Assembly (NCBI GenBank): GCA_034401795.1
Contig: CM067359.1
Span: 143,164,233 to 143,228,232, forward strand
Source: Chaetoderma sp. LZ-2023a
Lineage: Eukaryota > Mollusca > Caudofoveata > Chaetodermatida > Chaetodermatidae
Reading direction: 5' to 3'
DNA: 64,000 bases
The notes beneath the pieces were generated by a model that saw nothing but the letters and a program-made list of their open reading frames with translations, made no database searches and had not been told where the DNA came from. Shown here one piece after another: positions 42,601-54,593 of this stretch. Each line of letters opens with the position of its first letter. The stretch's first letter is position 1. The position numbers were made by a program, and so were the translations under genes.

Positions 42601-44335
42601 AGTCTCAGTCATGCAGTCTTCCGATCTCTCACTCATGCATTCATCCGATGTGTCACTCATGCAGTCGCTTGGTCGATGGGTGGGAGTGGGGGTTTTGGTC
42701 TGTCACTATGTCTTTCAGTCTGTCACTTATGCAGTCATCCATTCCGTCACTTATGCAGTCCTCGTTTCAAGCGCTAACTCATACAGTTGGGCGGTGGGTA
42801 GGTTGGTCGCTCGTGTGGTCGGTTGGTTGTTCAGTCTTTCATGCATGCAGGCATCCGGTCTGTGACTGATGCAGTCATCCGATCTGTCACTCATGAAGTC
42901 ATCCGATCTGTCACTCATGCCATCCATCATCCTATCTGTCACTCATGCAGTCATCCGATATGTCACCTGCAGTCCAACACTCTGTCACTGATGCTGTCCT
43001 TTGATCTGTCACTCATGCAGTCTGTCAGTCTCTCACCCATGCGGTCATCCAATCTGTCACTCAAGCAGTTTAGACTCAACCTCTATTCCTCATGCAGTCA
43101 TCCAATGGCCCTCATGCAGTCTGTCAGTCTGTTACTCATGCAGTCATCCGATCAGTCACGCAATCATCTGATCTGTCACACATGCAGTCGGTCGGGTGGT
43201 CAGTTTGTCGCTTAGTTGGTCTGTCCGTGGTTTGGTCAGTCGATGGGTGGGTGGTTTGGTCCATCAGTCTGTCCGTCAGCCCATCAGTCATGCAGTAATC
43301 CGATGCGATCAGCCAATTGTTTGCTCAGTGGGTTGATCTATCTGTGGGTGGCTGGTTTGGTCTGTCAGCATCTCATGCAGTCTTCCGATCTGCCACTCAT
43401 ACATTACGCTAGTTCGTCACTCATGCAGTCATCCAACTTGTCACTCTTGCAGTCATCCAATATGTCACTCATGCAGTCATGCGATCTGTCACTCATGCAG
43501 TCGGTCGGTCAATTGGGCGGCCTGTCCGTCAGTCTGACACTAATACAGCTGTCCGAGTTGTCACTCATGCAGCCTGTCAGTCCGTCACTCATACAGCTGG
43601 TCATCCGATCTGTCACTCATGTAGTCAGTCGTTCGGTCTGTCAGCCTATATGTCAGTCAGTCACTCATGCTGCTGTCCGATCTGTCAATCATGCACCACG
43701 TCAATCCATCACTCATACAGTTGGACATCCGATCTGTCACTCATACAATCGGTCGGTACGCTAGTTTGTCACTCATGCAGTCATCCAATTTGTCACTCTT
43801 GCAGTCATCCAATATGTCACTCATGCAGTCATGCGATCTGTCACTCATGCAGTCGGTCGGTCAATTGGGCGGCCTGTCCGTCAGTCTGACACTAATACAG
43901 CTGTCCGAGTTGTCACTCATGCAGCCTGTCAGTCCGTCACTCATACAGCTGGTCATCCGATCTGTCACTCATGTAGTCAGTCGTTCGGTCCGTCAGCCTA
44001 TATGTCAGTCAGTCACTCATGCTGCTGTCCGATCTGTCAATCATGCACCGCGTCAATCCATCACTCATGCAGTAGGACATCCGATCTGTCACTCATACAA
44101 TCGGTTTGTCCTCCGATCTGTCACTAACTATACAATCGGTCGGTACGCTAGTTTGTCACTCATGCAGTCCTCCAATTTGTCACTCTTGCAGTCATCTGAT
44201 ATGTCACTCATGCAGTCAGTCGTTTGGTCTGTCAGCCTATCTGTCAGTCCGTCACTCATGCTGCCATCCGATCTGTCACTCATGCATCGCGTCAGTCATC
44301 TGATCTGTCACTCATGCGGTCAGTTGAAAATTGAC
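39660..44335. repeat. 24-bp minisatellite, ~4.7 kb
   Basis: The core unit is 'tctgtcactcatgcagtcat' + 'ccga', 24 bp, with many variants and interspersed GTCGGTCGGTTGGT-type words. Because 24 is a multiple of three, long open frames appear in all three + frames and on the minus strand (products rich in 'MQSSDLSL', 'HSCSHPIC', 'MSDRSDDC'). These are consequences of the period and I do not call them genes. Larger duplications are also present. Confidence 0.95.
43400..44110. repeat. 352-bp duplication within the 24-bp array
   Basis: 'tcaattgggcggcctgtccg' occurs at 43,509 and 43,861, exactly 352 bp apart. The flanking sequence is near-identical from 'ctagtt(c/t)gtcactcatgca' to 'cgcc/cgcgtcaatccatcac'. 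It is a recent segmental duplication inside the array. Confidence 0.88.
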
Positions 44336-45540
44336 AAATAGGCACCCTCTCTTTCCCCTCCCATATCCATACCGCATCTATTTGTAATTTCAAGGTAGTC
44401 TGAGATGAGTTCATGAAAAATCAGGATATGATTGCCTTTTCATCATGAAAGTCACAAGGAAAATACCACAATACTGGTAAGACACACGTATGAATGAACA
44501 TGGGTTGAGCTGCCCATTTTCGCAATAATGGCAATAGTTTGCAAACTATTGTGAACGCGTTGCGAAGACTGATAATGCAAGCCGCCTTCACTTACAGGCG
44601 GTGCGCGTTACCAGTATTGTTGGCCAGTTTAAAGCTAATTCGCCTATTTTAGTCTAGCCTATCATTTAATTTAGTTGTTTATACTATTTACTGATGATAC
44701 ATACATCCATCTAATAAAAAAAGCTGATTAACACCAGTTGAAACCGCAAGCCGAAACAAAAAAATGTGTCACGTGATAAGAGGGATTTCCCAGCATGAAT
44801 ATTTATGAGATGCACACTGAATGCAATATAAACTAGATGGATGCACTAATGACTGTAGAAATGTGCTATTTGATGATCGCGGTAACGGTGGAATCACATC
44901 GTTTTTATTGGCGGCATTGTGCAAATATGAACTTCTCCTGACACAATGAGATGATGTATATAGCCTAGAGACTGATTTGTAATAATGAAATACCGTGACA
45001 TAGCAGCTTTAAAATGCTACTCGTTATTAACTGCTTTTGGTGATTTCAACCAGACTTGGCTGGTAGGACACTAGAAAGTTGAAATAAATGATAAAAAAAA
45101 TAGCACGAAAGTAGACCGCAATTTCATGTGACAAATTTTTATATGCTTAATGTATACCTTATATCCATCATTGGAACCGCCTAAATATTGCGTATAGTTT
45201 AATAAGCATCGGTTTGTTTCATCAAAATTTGACATAAAATGTCGTTGAGAAAAAATATAAATCATGTGATGTATTAGCTTCTGCTTATACCCTCCCTTTG
45301 TAGGATGAGTTTAGGTCATTACACGAGTAGTGTGAAGATGCTAATATTAGTACCCCTTGAGATACTGCGCAATCCACATAGATAGGACGGTTGCTTCAAG
45401 TAGCTACTACGAGAGGGGCGGCATAAACTTGTCCTATAATGCAGTTTATAGTTGCTTTCAGAATGTATGATTTAGATTTAAGAGTAATCAACAGAACACA
45501 GAGTTCAAAATACAACAATCTGGAATGCTGTTGCTTTATT
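44336..45540. other. Intron 4, between the 24-bp array and the satellite-flanked Tc1
   Basis: No gene. It includes an inverted 'caatagtttgcaaactattg' at about 44,530-44,552 and a copy of the dispersed repeat shared with 8,740-8,905 (about 45,115-45,280). Confidence 0.6.
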
Positions 45541-45579
45541 AGTCCCCTACTGGTAAAACCGGGTGGGGTGGAGGGTGGG

Positions 45580-45888
45580 GGAACTAGATTTGCACTCCAT
45601 CCGTACATCTGTCTGTCCATCTGTTACAGTTGGTTTACCGCACTTTTTTCACAGTACTTCAAGGTTTTCAACCGAGAATTATGAGAAGTTACAGACCAAG
45701 TTCGAGTTTCTCGTGTATGTGTCAATTTTTTATGGAGCCCTTTAGACTTAAGAAATACAAAAAATATCAGCTTTCCGTACTTTATCGCACTCCTTCAACA
45801 TATTTAAGGGAAAATCAGCGCATCGCTTTACTATCAGGAGTTACAGAGCAAGTTCGAGTTTCAGACATTTTCGTCAATTTTTATACTA
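45580..45888. repeat. ~180-bp satellite units, left of Tc1
   Basis: 'gagaagttacagaccaagtt' followed by 'cgagttt' recurs in related form ('ggagttacagagcaagttcg'), and the same units reappear at 48,940-49,555. The Tc1 element and the 151-bp array appear to have been inserted into, or grown within, this satellite. Confidence 0.7.
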
Positions 45889-45890
45889 TA

Positions 45891-47547
45891 CACCTGTGCA
45901 AAAGTTAAGCACCAGCAAAAACAATAGAACGTAGAAACATGATAGTACAACTAGGCTGCCATACTTTTTGTCCCCGCGTTAGCTGACATAATTCCAAGTA
46001 CGAAATGCACATGCATGCATGACTTCACGCCGCTTGATGTCCGTGCGTGGCGGGAAACAGCACACGTGTTCAGTTATGTAAAAGTCCAGTTTGAGGTGTA
46101 GAACATTACATACAGATTTAGGCGACAAGATTAGGAATTTTGTGTTCATGACCGTGGTTTATTTGTACAGAGAGAATTAGCTCTTGATTGTGAACCGCTA
46201 TGGCAAGACGAAGGTTAAGTGATCGTGTGAAATGGCAAATCATAGGCATGCATACCACTGGTATGTCATGCAGAGAGATTGGCAGACAGCTGAACATTAA
46301 CCATACTGTAATCAGTCGTTTGATTGCAAAACATGGGCAAACTAACGAGGTGAAGGACAGGCCTAGATCTGGAAGACCGAAGAAGACTACTGCCCGTGAT
46401 GATCGAGCCCTAGTACGCCTTGTTAGGAGATCTCCATTCACCAACAGCAGAGTGCTCAGCCAGCAATGGGAAACGCGCAATAGAGTGTCAATGTCTACCG
46501 TCAAAAGGAGACTGTATGCTGCTGGCATGAAAGCTAGGAGACCTGTCAGACGTCCTCTCCTCACTGCACACCACAAAGAGGAGCGTCTGAGGTGGTGCAA
46601 CGAAAGAAGACACTGGAACATGAGATCCTGGAGACGGGTACACTGGTCCGATGAAAGTCGGTTCCTGCTTCATGCCACAGATGGTCGAACTCGTGTATGG
46701 AGGTCCAGACGCACGGCGTACGACCAACGTAACATCATGGAAGAAGTTCCATTTGGTGGAGGTTCCGTTATGATATGGGGGTGCATCTCATTTGATTGTA
46801 AGCTGGATCTGTTGACTGTACCTGGAACACTAAATGGACAAAGATATCAAGATTCCATACTGGATAGAGTTGTGGTCCCTCATTTTGTAAATCATGCACC
46901 TGGAACCCACCCTATATTCATGGATGACAACGCCCGACCACATCGTGCTAGAGCTGTGCATGAATACCTCCGCCAGAATGCCATCGAAACCCTACCATGG
47001 CCAGCAAGGAGCCCTGACATGAACCCTATTGAGCATATCTAGGACATTCTGGGAAACATGGTGAGAAGGAGGGATCCTCCTGTGCAGAACCTACAGGAAT
47101 TAACAGACGCACTCCATCTTGAATGGCAACGAATACCACAATGGCATATCAGTCGGTTGGTGACCAGCATGAGACGTCGTGTCCAGGCCGTCATCCAGGC
47201 AAAAGGTGGATATACGCAGTATTAATAATGACAGTCTCAAACTCGTGCACAGATGTTAAACTTCGTTTTCAGACACCATTAATGACAATCTAGCAACGTG
47301 TGTCAACTGTAGGGCAATAGTTGTCAGTTGTGTCAACGTAACCATATTCAGGCCTCGTTTTCAAGTTCAAACAAAAACATACAGTGTTTCCCCACCATCA
47401 TAATCAGCATTCCTCTAGTTGCATTATTACCTCTTGCACTAAGATGGATGGGTACATAAATGTTTATGCTATTGCTTTCTTCATAGCACATGAATATACC
47501 CTCGCATGTGCGTAAAAATAGGGTGGTGCTTAACTTTTGCACAGGTG
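45891..47547 (+). mobile_element. Tc1/mariner transposon in intron 4
   Basis: Terminal inverted repeats 'cacctgtgcaaaagttaagc' (45,891) and its complement ending at 47,547 ('gcttaacttttgcacaggtg') are flanked by TA on both sides. It encodes one nearly intact transposase. It is a different family from the intron 3 element, with different ends and protein. Confidence 0.95.
46200..47225 (+). pseudogene. Tc1-like transposase with one premature stop
   Basis: It would be a 341-residue cut-and-paste transposase. The N-terminus is a paired-type helix-turn-helix DNA-binding domain ('SDRVKWQIIGMHTTGMSCRE', 'HTVISRLIAKH'), then the basic linker 'DRPRSGRPKKT' and a second helix-turn-helix. The DDE domain has 'HWSDESRFLLH' (Asp), 'IFMDDNARPHRAR' (Asp) and 'SPDMNPIEHI' (Glu), so the triad is complete. 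The only visible lesion is TAG at 47,040-47,042, where family members have Trp ('IEHIW'). Downstream the frame continues intact ('DILGNMVRRRDPP', 'WQRIPQWHISRLVTSM') to TAA at 47,223-47,225. This suggests a recent loss. Confidence 0.92.
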
Positions 47548-47559
47548 TATATATGGAAT

Positions 47560-48860
47560 GGCTCCGTCCGTGCGGGCGGCAGAGTGGTTTCCAGATGATA
47601 ACTCCGTTACCATTTATTGGATCGCTTTGAAACTTCATAGAGTGGTTGGACTAGGTCTGGGGAAGAAACCTATTCGAAATCGATGATGATCCGAAATCCA
47701 AGATGGCCACCAGCCACCGGTAGCCATCTTGAAAATTGGTTTCCGGATGATAACTCCGTTACCATTTGTCGAATCGCATTGAAACTTCATAGTGTGGTTG
47801 GACTAGGTCTGGTGAAGAAACCTATCGAAATCGACGATGATCCGAAATCCAAGATGGCCGCCAGCCACCGGCGGTCATCTTGAAAATTGGTTTCCGGATG
47901 ATAACTCTGTTACCATTTATCAGATCGCTTTGAAACTTCATAGAGGGGTTGGACTAGGTCTGGGGAAGAAAGCTGTCGAAATCAACAATGATCCGAAATC
48001 CAAGATGGCCGCCAACCACCGGTGGCCATCTTGAAAATTGGTTTCCAGATGATAACTCCATTATCGTTTATCGGATCGCTATGAAACTTTATAGGGTGGT
48101 TCGACTACTGCTGGGGAAGAAACCTATCGAGACTGATAATGATCCGAAATCCAAGACGGCTGTCAGCCACCTGTGGCCATCTTGAAAATTGGTTTTCAGA
48201 TGATAACTCTGTTACCATTTATCGGATCGTTGGCCATCTTGAAAATTTGATTCCGGATGATATCGTTTATCGGATCACTATGAAACTTCATAGGGTGGTT
48301 CGACTACCTCTGGGGAAGAAACCTATCGAGAATGACAATGATACGAATTCCAAGAGTGCCGCCAGCCACAGGTGGCCATCTTGAAAATTGGTTTCCAGAT
48401 GTGTATCTGATCGCTTTGAAACTTCATAGGGTGGTTGGACTAGGTGTGGAGAAGAAACCTATCGAAATCGACAATGATCTAAAATTCAAGATGGCCGCCA
48501 GCCACCATCTTGAAAATTGGTTTCTGGATAATAACTTTGAAACTACATAGGGTGGTTAGACTAGGTCTGGGGAAAAAACCTATCAAAATTGACGATGATC
48601 CGAACTCCAAGATGGCTGCCAGTCATGGGCTGCCATCTTGAAAGATGGTTCCTGGATTATATCTCTGTTACCATTTATCGGATCACTTTCTAGGGTCATT
48701 GGAATATGTCTGCTGAAGAAACTTATCGAAATTTACGATAATCCGAAATCAAATATGGCTGGCAGTCAGCGGCAGCCATCTTGAAAATTGGTTTCTGAAC
48801 GATACCTCCTTAACCGTTTAATGAATCGCTTTGACACTTCATAAGGATTAGTTGTCTGAT
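47560..48860. repeat. ~151-bp tandem repeat, about 8 units
   Basis: 'gatccgaaatccaagatggc' starts units near 47,687, 47,839, 47,990 and 48,141, and 'ttgaaaattggtttccggat' follows in each. Spacing is 151-154 bp, with some deletions later in the array. Each unit carries a small inverted repeat 'caagatggc..gccatcttg'. Open frames ('IRNPRWPPATGGHLENWFPD') follow from the period. Confidence 0.92.
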
Positions 48861-49566
48861 GGGTCTGAGGAAGAAATAAATATTTTCTGATACATGTAGC
48901 TCTCATTCAGTGGTTTGTCATCATGGCGGGTTATTATGCGCCGTTTGTTGAGCTCTTGTTTATGGAGTTATTTCTCCCCCCCCCGTCGTATGAAATACAG
49001 AAAATATTCATTTTTCGCAGTCCTTCAAGGTATTCAACTGGGAATTGCTTTATTATGAGAAGTTACAGACCAAGTTCAAGCTTTCCACACTTTTTCGCAC
49101 TTCTTCAAGATATTTAAAGGAAAATCGGTACATCACTTTAATATAAAGAGTTACAGAGCAAGTTCAAGTTTCAGACATTTTCATAAATTTTCATGGAGTT
49201 ATGCCCCCACCCCCACCCCCACCCCAACCCCCCTTTCGTCTTATGAAATACGAAAAATATTAGTTTTCCGCACTTTTTTACAGTCGTTCAAGGTATTCAA
49301 CTGAGAATTGGTACATTGCTTTATTATGTGAAATTACAGAGCAGGTTCGAGTTTCACGCGTGTGCATAATTGTTTGATAGAGTTATGTCCCTTTTCAGCT
49401 TATGAAATACAAACATATCAGCTTTCAAGACTCGTTCTCCTTCACCATAGATAACTGAATCTTGGAATATTGCTTTGTTGTGAGAAGTTACAGATCAAGT
49501 TCGAGTTTCAGCTGCTTCTGTCGATTTTTAATGGCGTTTTTGACTGTCAATCTATAAAGATTTATT
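48861..49566. repeat. ~180-bp satellite units, right part
   Basis: These are continued copies of the 'gttacagaccaagttcaag' satellite seen left of the Tc1 element, with a C-rich tract at about 49,206-49,232. The array stops at the left terminus of DIRS copy B. Confidence 0.7.
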
Positions 49567-49750
49567 TCTCCTTCGATCAATACTCACCATTCTGTTACTT
49601 CTGATATACAGCTGGCCCTGACAGCTGGCTCTAGGACTATAGACTTAGAAAGCTTTACCGACTCGTTGGAACCGGGTACTCGGCTCCCAACTGCCGAGTA
49701 CCCGTCTACCATAGAGCTCATTCTTGTTTGCATAGCAACAAGAGGAATAC
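49567..49750. repeat. Left terminal inverted repeat of DIRS copy B
   Basis: It is the reverse complement of about 56,095-56,295. It contains the hairpin 'gggtactcggctcccaactg' / 'ccgagtaccc' and the terminal 'caatactcaccattctgtta'. This end is missing from copy A. Confidence 0.9.
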
Positions 49751-50649
49751 ATGCTTTTGTAGTTGGAAAGATCTTGAGAAATTAAATCTAAGTCTTTTTG
49801 TCTGTGGTTTATTGTGATAGCTAGTGCGTTTCTACAAGGATTTTTGGATTAATATGGATACCGCCGATGATAACCAGGTTGTATATTTCCTTATTATTCC
49901 ATAGTTAAAAGACTTAGGTCTCTAAAATTTCGTCTGTGTTGCATGTTCCAATTTCTAAACCCTGAGAAGACGGGACGTGTGTTAACAATGAAATGTGCCG
50001 GATGATCGCCTTTAAACCCCAACAGGCGATCAGCAGATATGAAAATAGGTGTTTGCTACAGTATCTTTAACATGAATATCGGCTGACGTCGTTCTCCGTA
50101 AGATCCGAGCGGGTGACGTCACACCCGTGTTGCTCGGATGTTTATGTGAAGAAAATTTTTCATTAATTCGCGCATCTTATTCTAGGTGCTGCGTACTAAA
50201 ATGGTACCAGAAAACTTTGGAATTTCAAGTTTTGTGTGTTATCACGATCTGTTTGCAATGATCGGTGGTTTCAAAACTCTTGATTAAGATGTGTGGTCTG
50301 CGGTTTTACCGTGTGCTACAGCAGTTTGTTTCATTTTGTTGTTTCTTCACATATCGTTTTGGCTTTCGTTAGGAGTATAATTTATATTTATTGGTAAATA
50401 TACCCCAAATGCTATGCGATATGATTCCTGGTTCCGTGATACATCCTTGAGGATCAGTTTATGTGTGTATTTATGCCCGCTTCGTTCTTATCGTCATAAT
50501 CAATGCGATCTTTGCTGTAACGCTGCGGGGTGGGGTGCGGGAGGGTTACAGTTAATTTGTGGTCAATATATTTGAAAATAAATTGTCTGCCTTCCATCTT
50601 TGTCTCGTTCCGCTTGCTTATTGTAGGTTTGTGCTTATTTATAGGACAA

Positions 50650-52726
50650 GCCAGCCCCGCCATCATGTGACGAGTGCCACAAGTTCGTCCGGGTCCTGTT
50701 TAAGGACCATGTCTGCTTTCGGTGTACGTTGTGTAACCCTGACAATAGGTGTAATATATGTGCAGTGTGGTCCGTTGATATGATGATGAAGTTCCTTGCC
50801 CAGAAGGACTTGGCTGGGTCTGACGCGGGGTCAGGCGGACCGAAATTAAATCGTGGAGCGTCCGTTTCGGCCCTTGGGGGCGCTCCACATCTTCAGCTGG
50901 AGGTGGCGGAGATGGCACCGCCGGCGTGGTTTGGTCCGGCTATGCAGGGCTTTCTGCCCACGCTGGTGTCGTCCCTGCTGCCGAAAGTTGTTGGCAGTCT
51001 CTCCCCATGCTTGGTTCGGACCCTGTCCTTGGATGGGGTTCTGGACTGGTCGCCGAGGGAGCCGTCTCGTACGGCCCCCTGGCAGTCCCGTCGGGCTCCG
51101 GCCTAACGGGTTATGTCTCTCTGCGGCCACCTCAGGGTGGTCCAGTAGCGGTGGCCAGTCCGTCAGGCATGGGAGCCGTCCGCCAGGATGGCTCCACAGT
51201 TTCCTCATCTAGTGACGACTCTTCGGGGTCTGAAGATGGTGCCGAGGAAGAGAGGCTGCTGCGGCCTGTGATGCCACGGGTGGATAATATGGAGGTCGAT
51301 TCTGTCCTTGACAGAACTGTCTTCCATCTGTCTGGCTTGGCGCAAGCTATGGCAGCGGCTCCGCCCGTGGTTGAGGCCAATCTGGTACCAGGCACCGGTC
51401 CCGTGATGGTTGGTTTGACGCCAACCGACACGGTGACGGGTGTGCCGGGCCAGGCGTGGTACTCACCTATCTCGCCTGGTCCGGCGGTCAGACATGGGGT
51501 GCCGTTGGCGCCCGTGGCTGGCCACGGTTCCGTGCGGGCCTACTCCATGGACTGGTGTGTTCCATGGGGTGGCGGTGGAACCGTATGGTACCGGATTTCC
51601 TGGCGTGTCAGCCGCGGCTCCTAGCCGGGAGGCCGTGGCTGGTAGGTCTGTGAACATGTCAACGGGTGACGTGTTCACGGGTGTGTCCTCCTCGGAAATA
51701 GATTGGTCTGAGGCTCTGGCTTGGCTAGCCAGGGTAGACCCGTCTGTGGTTTCGACCACGGCCGAGGAGGATGCGCCCCGTCCATCGGTGGCATCGATCA
51801 GGACGGGGATCTTGCCCGCAGCCCGGATCCAGTCCGTTGGACTGGATCCACGGTTTATTGAGTTGCTAGAGGCTATTTATAGTAAGCAACTCATGACCAA
51901 GGGCCAGCTCCCTGCGGCCTCCAGGGAGGTGCGGGCGAGGTGTCGTATTCCACGGGGGGAATACGACAGGTATGGTGTTGTACCGTCGGTTACCGAGGAT
52001 GACCGATGGGTTCTGGGTGTCCAGAGTGCTGGAGCGGGTGGCCCCGCCCCGGCACTGGTGGACAAATCCCAGGGACACCACGAGGAAGTCCTGTCCCTTT
52101 GCGATGAGGGTGTGAGGGCAGCCATGAGTGCTGTCAACCATTCTTATCGCCGCCTTCAGTTGGTGTGGGCTGAAGCGGGGGCAGGCCACCCTGTGCGACC
52201 TGTGGCGCTTTCGTGCGTCAATGACGGCCTGGTGCTGTCTATGGACGCACTGGCAAGGGTGCAGGCGCGTGTTACGAAGTCCAGGAGGCAAATGGTTCTT
52301 GACCATATGCGTCCGGCTACGGCCGTCAGGGAGCGTCTTCTTGGGACGCCCCTGACAGGTCCTAGTTTCTTCTGTGGCTAGGCGCGGGCGATCTTAGAGG
52401 ACACGGCTAGCATTGCGCAGAATCGGTTGGCGGTGAACCTACAGCTAGAGCTGGTGCGGCAAGCGCACGCACTAGGGGCTGTAGGGAAGCCGCTGACATT
52501 GCAACCTTCCAAGAAGCAGAAGAAGCATAAAGGCAAGGCGAAAGCTAAGCCTAGTGCGGCTGCTGCTTCGTCTGGCTTTTCTCAGCCGCCGCCGGCGAAG
52601 AAAGCCAGGAAGGTTGTGGAGGCCCCTACCCTCCCCAATGTTGCTCCTGATCGCCCTAGAGGCGGGAAGGCCAAGGGAAAGGGTAAGTCCTCAAAGGGCG
52701 GAAAGAAGGGAGCGGATCGTACCTGA
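50650..52726 (+). pseudogene. DIRS gag, broken (copy B)
   Basis: It is homologous along its length to the intact gag of copy A, including the Cys-rich start ('CDECHKFVRV', 'CFRCTLCNPDNRCNIC'), 'EIDWSEALAWLARVDPSVVS', 'RCRIPRGEYDRYGVVPSVTE' and the Lys/Gly-rich tail. Frameshifts occur between about 51,000 and 51,600. A TAG at 52,379-52,381 replaces the Gln/Ala codon context of copy A ('GGQARAI'). The terminal TGA at 52,724-52,726 corresponds exactly to the TGA that ends gag in A. Confidence 0.88.
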
Positions 52727-54593
52727 GGATACGAGAGCTCCGTTCGTATCCGCCTGGACCGCACCTGTGCGACAGGAACAGCGGTGCCAGTTAGACCAGC
52801 CGAGCCAAGACCGAAATGATTCGCTCTCTCTCGTTAAGAGAGGGGGGGGGGGGGAGCGGACCGCGAGCCGGACAACCCCGTTAGGCGTCTATAGTGGGTG
52901 GAAGGCTCATGCGTTTCGTCGAGGTGTGACGTCAGACAGTCTGGTCCTGGGATGGTTATCCCAGGGATACATGCCGGAGTGGTGGAACTTTCCACCACAG
53001 AATCTGTCTTTGGCACCTGTCTGGACACCCGTACCAAGGGAACCAGACAAGTTAGAAGCCATTCAAAACGAAATGTCAGGTTTGCTTCTGAAGGGAGCAA
53101 TAAAACCAGAACACTCCAGGCTTCTATTCAAATATGTTCCTTGTTCCCAAGAGCACAGGGGGATGGAGACCCGTACTCAATCTCAGGCCATTAAATTGGT
53201 TTATCCATGCGCCTCGGTTCCAGATGGAAACGACGAGGTCGGTAATGGCAGGATTGTGGAAGGGAATGTGGTGCGTGTCAATCGATCTGAAAGATGCATA
53301 TTTCCACATTCCAATGAACAGAATCAAGTATGGGAGTTTATTGTCCTCCCATTTGTCCTGTCGACAGCTCCAAGGGTTTTCACAAGAGTGGTCCTTGCAG
53401 TGACAGCGTTTCTCAGAAAAGAGAACGTGGTGCTACACACCTACATAGACGATTGGCTGATCAAGGCAGACACGGCAGTCAGGTTAGAGGTGGATACTGC
53501 TCTGACTCTGAAGTTACTTTCAGATCTAGGCTGGATAGTCAACAAGGAGAAATCCGAGTTGACACCCACTCAACATTTCGTTTATTTAGGGATGCGATTC
53601 GATCTCGAGGAGGGCAGGGTTTACCCATCAGAGCCCAGAGTGGTGTCTCTGTTAGCCATCCTCAAGAGTTTTCGATTGGGAAACCACATTCAGGCGAGGC
53701 GGTTTCTTCTGATGCTGGCCATGATGGTCTCCATGGAGCAAGTGATCCCGTACGCTGCTCTAATGCGAAGACCTATCCAGTTGTATCTGATGTTTCTTCC
53801 AATGATCAGGGGAAAGGTGATATTGATACGGTCGGACAATTCGACGGTAGTATCATACATAAATTGCCACGGCGGGACCAAGTCACCCACACTGTGTATC
53901 AGTGTGGCACTTGATTCAATGGTGCAGGAATTACTCGGTTGTTTTGAAAGCAGCTCACATTCCTGGCCGATTGAACATTCTGGCGGATGCTTTGTCTCGC
54001 AGACAGAGAATTCTGCCAACAGAATGGTCCCTCAACCCTCCAGTTCTACGAAAGATCTTCGCGCATTGGGGCAAACCCAACGTGGACTTGTTCGCCACAA
54101 GGGAAAATGCTCAAATCATGACCGATTCCAGATCCAAATGCCGTCGATACAGACGCTCTGGCGATAAGCTGGAGGGGGGATGCACACTTACGCGTACCCA
54201 CCCACCATTCTTCTGCCGACGGTATTGGTGAAGATCAGAGAGGAACCGTGCCTGGTCCTGCTAGTAGCGCCGTATTGGCCCAGCAGGGCGGGGTTCACGG
54301 ATAATCTAGATCTGCTGGTGGAAAACCCAGTGCAGTTACCCGAGATTCCAAACATAATCTCCCAGGCCAAGGGACGCTTCCTACACGAACGTCCCGAAAT
54401 GTTCAAATTGACTGCGTGGATGTTATCAAACAACGTTCCACGTCGGAAGGCTTTTCTCGACAAGCTGCTGATTTCATCGCGGCTGCGAGAAGGAGGCCAA
54501 CCTTCAAGTCATATAACAACAAGGTTAACAGATTTGCAGACTGGTGTGAAGAAAAGGGTATTGATACCTTTCAATCCACTATTCAGCAAATAG
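52727..54593 (+). pseudogene. DIRS reverse transcriptase / RNase H, broken (copy B)
   Basis: Most of the protein of copy A is recognisable: 'LGWLSQGYMPEWW', 'STAPRVFTRVVLAVTAF', 'HTYIDDWLIKAD', 'IRSDNSTVVSYINCHGG', 'ILADALSRRQ', 'GRFLHERPEMFKLTAWML'. Damage includes an 8-bp deletion near 53,108 and a ~32-bp deletion near 53,320 that shift the frame out and back. A deletion of about 280 bp near 53,793 removes the first RNase H Asp motif ('YTDAS'). There is also a ~12-bp deletion near 54,120. A G-run of 13 at 52,842 compares with 11 in A. Confidence 0.9.

Noticed and set aside
39691-44341. Many 60-224-codon open frames, Ser/Cys-rich, on both strands
   Set aside because: All are readings of the 24-bp minisatellite, whose period is a multiple of three. 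There is no start context, domain or splice evidence.
47683-48550. Chain of 65-81-codon frames with 'IRNPRWPPATGGHLENW'
   Set aside because: These are products of the 151-bp tandem repeat, each stopped at the same place in the unit.
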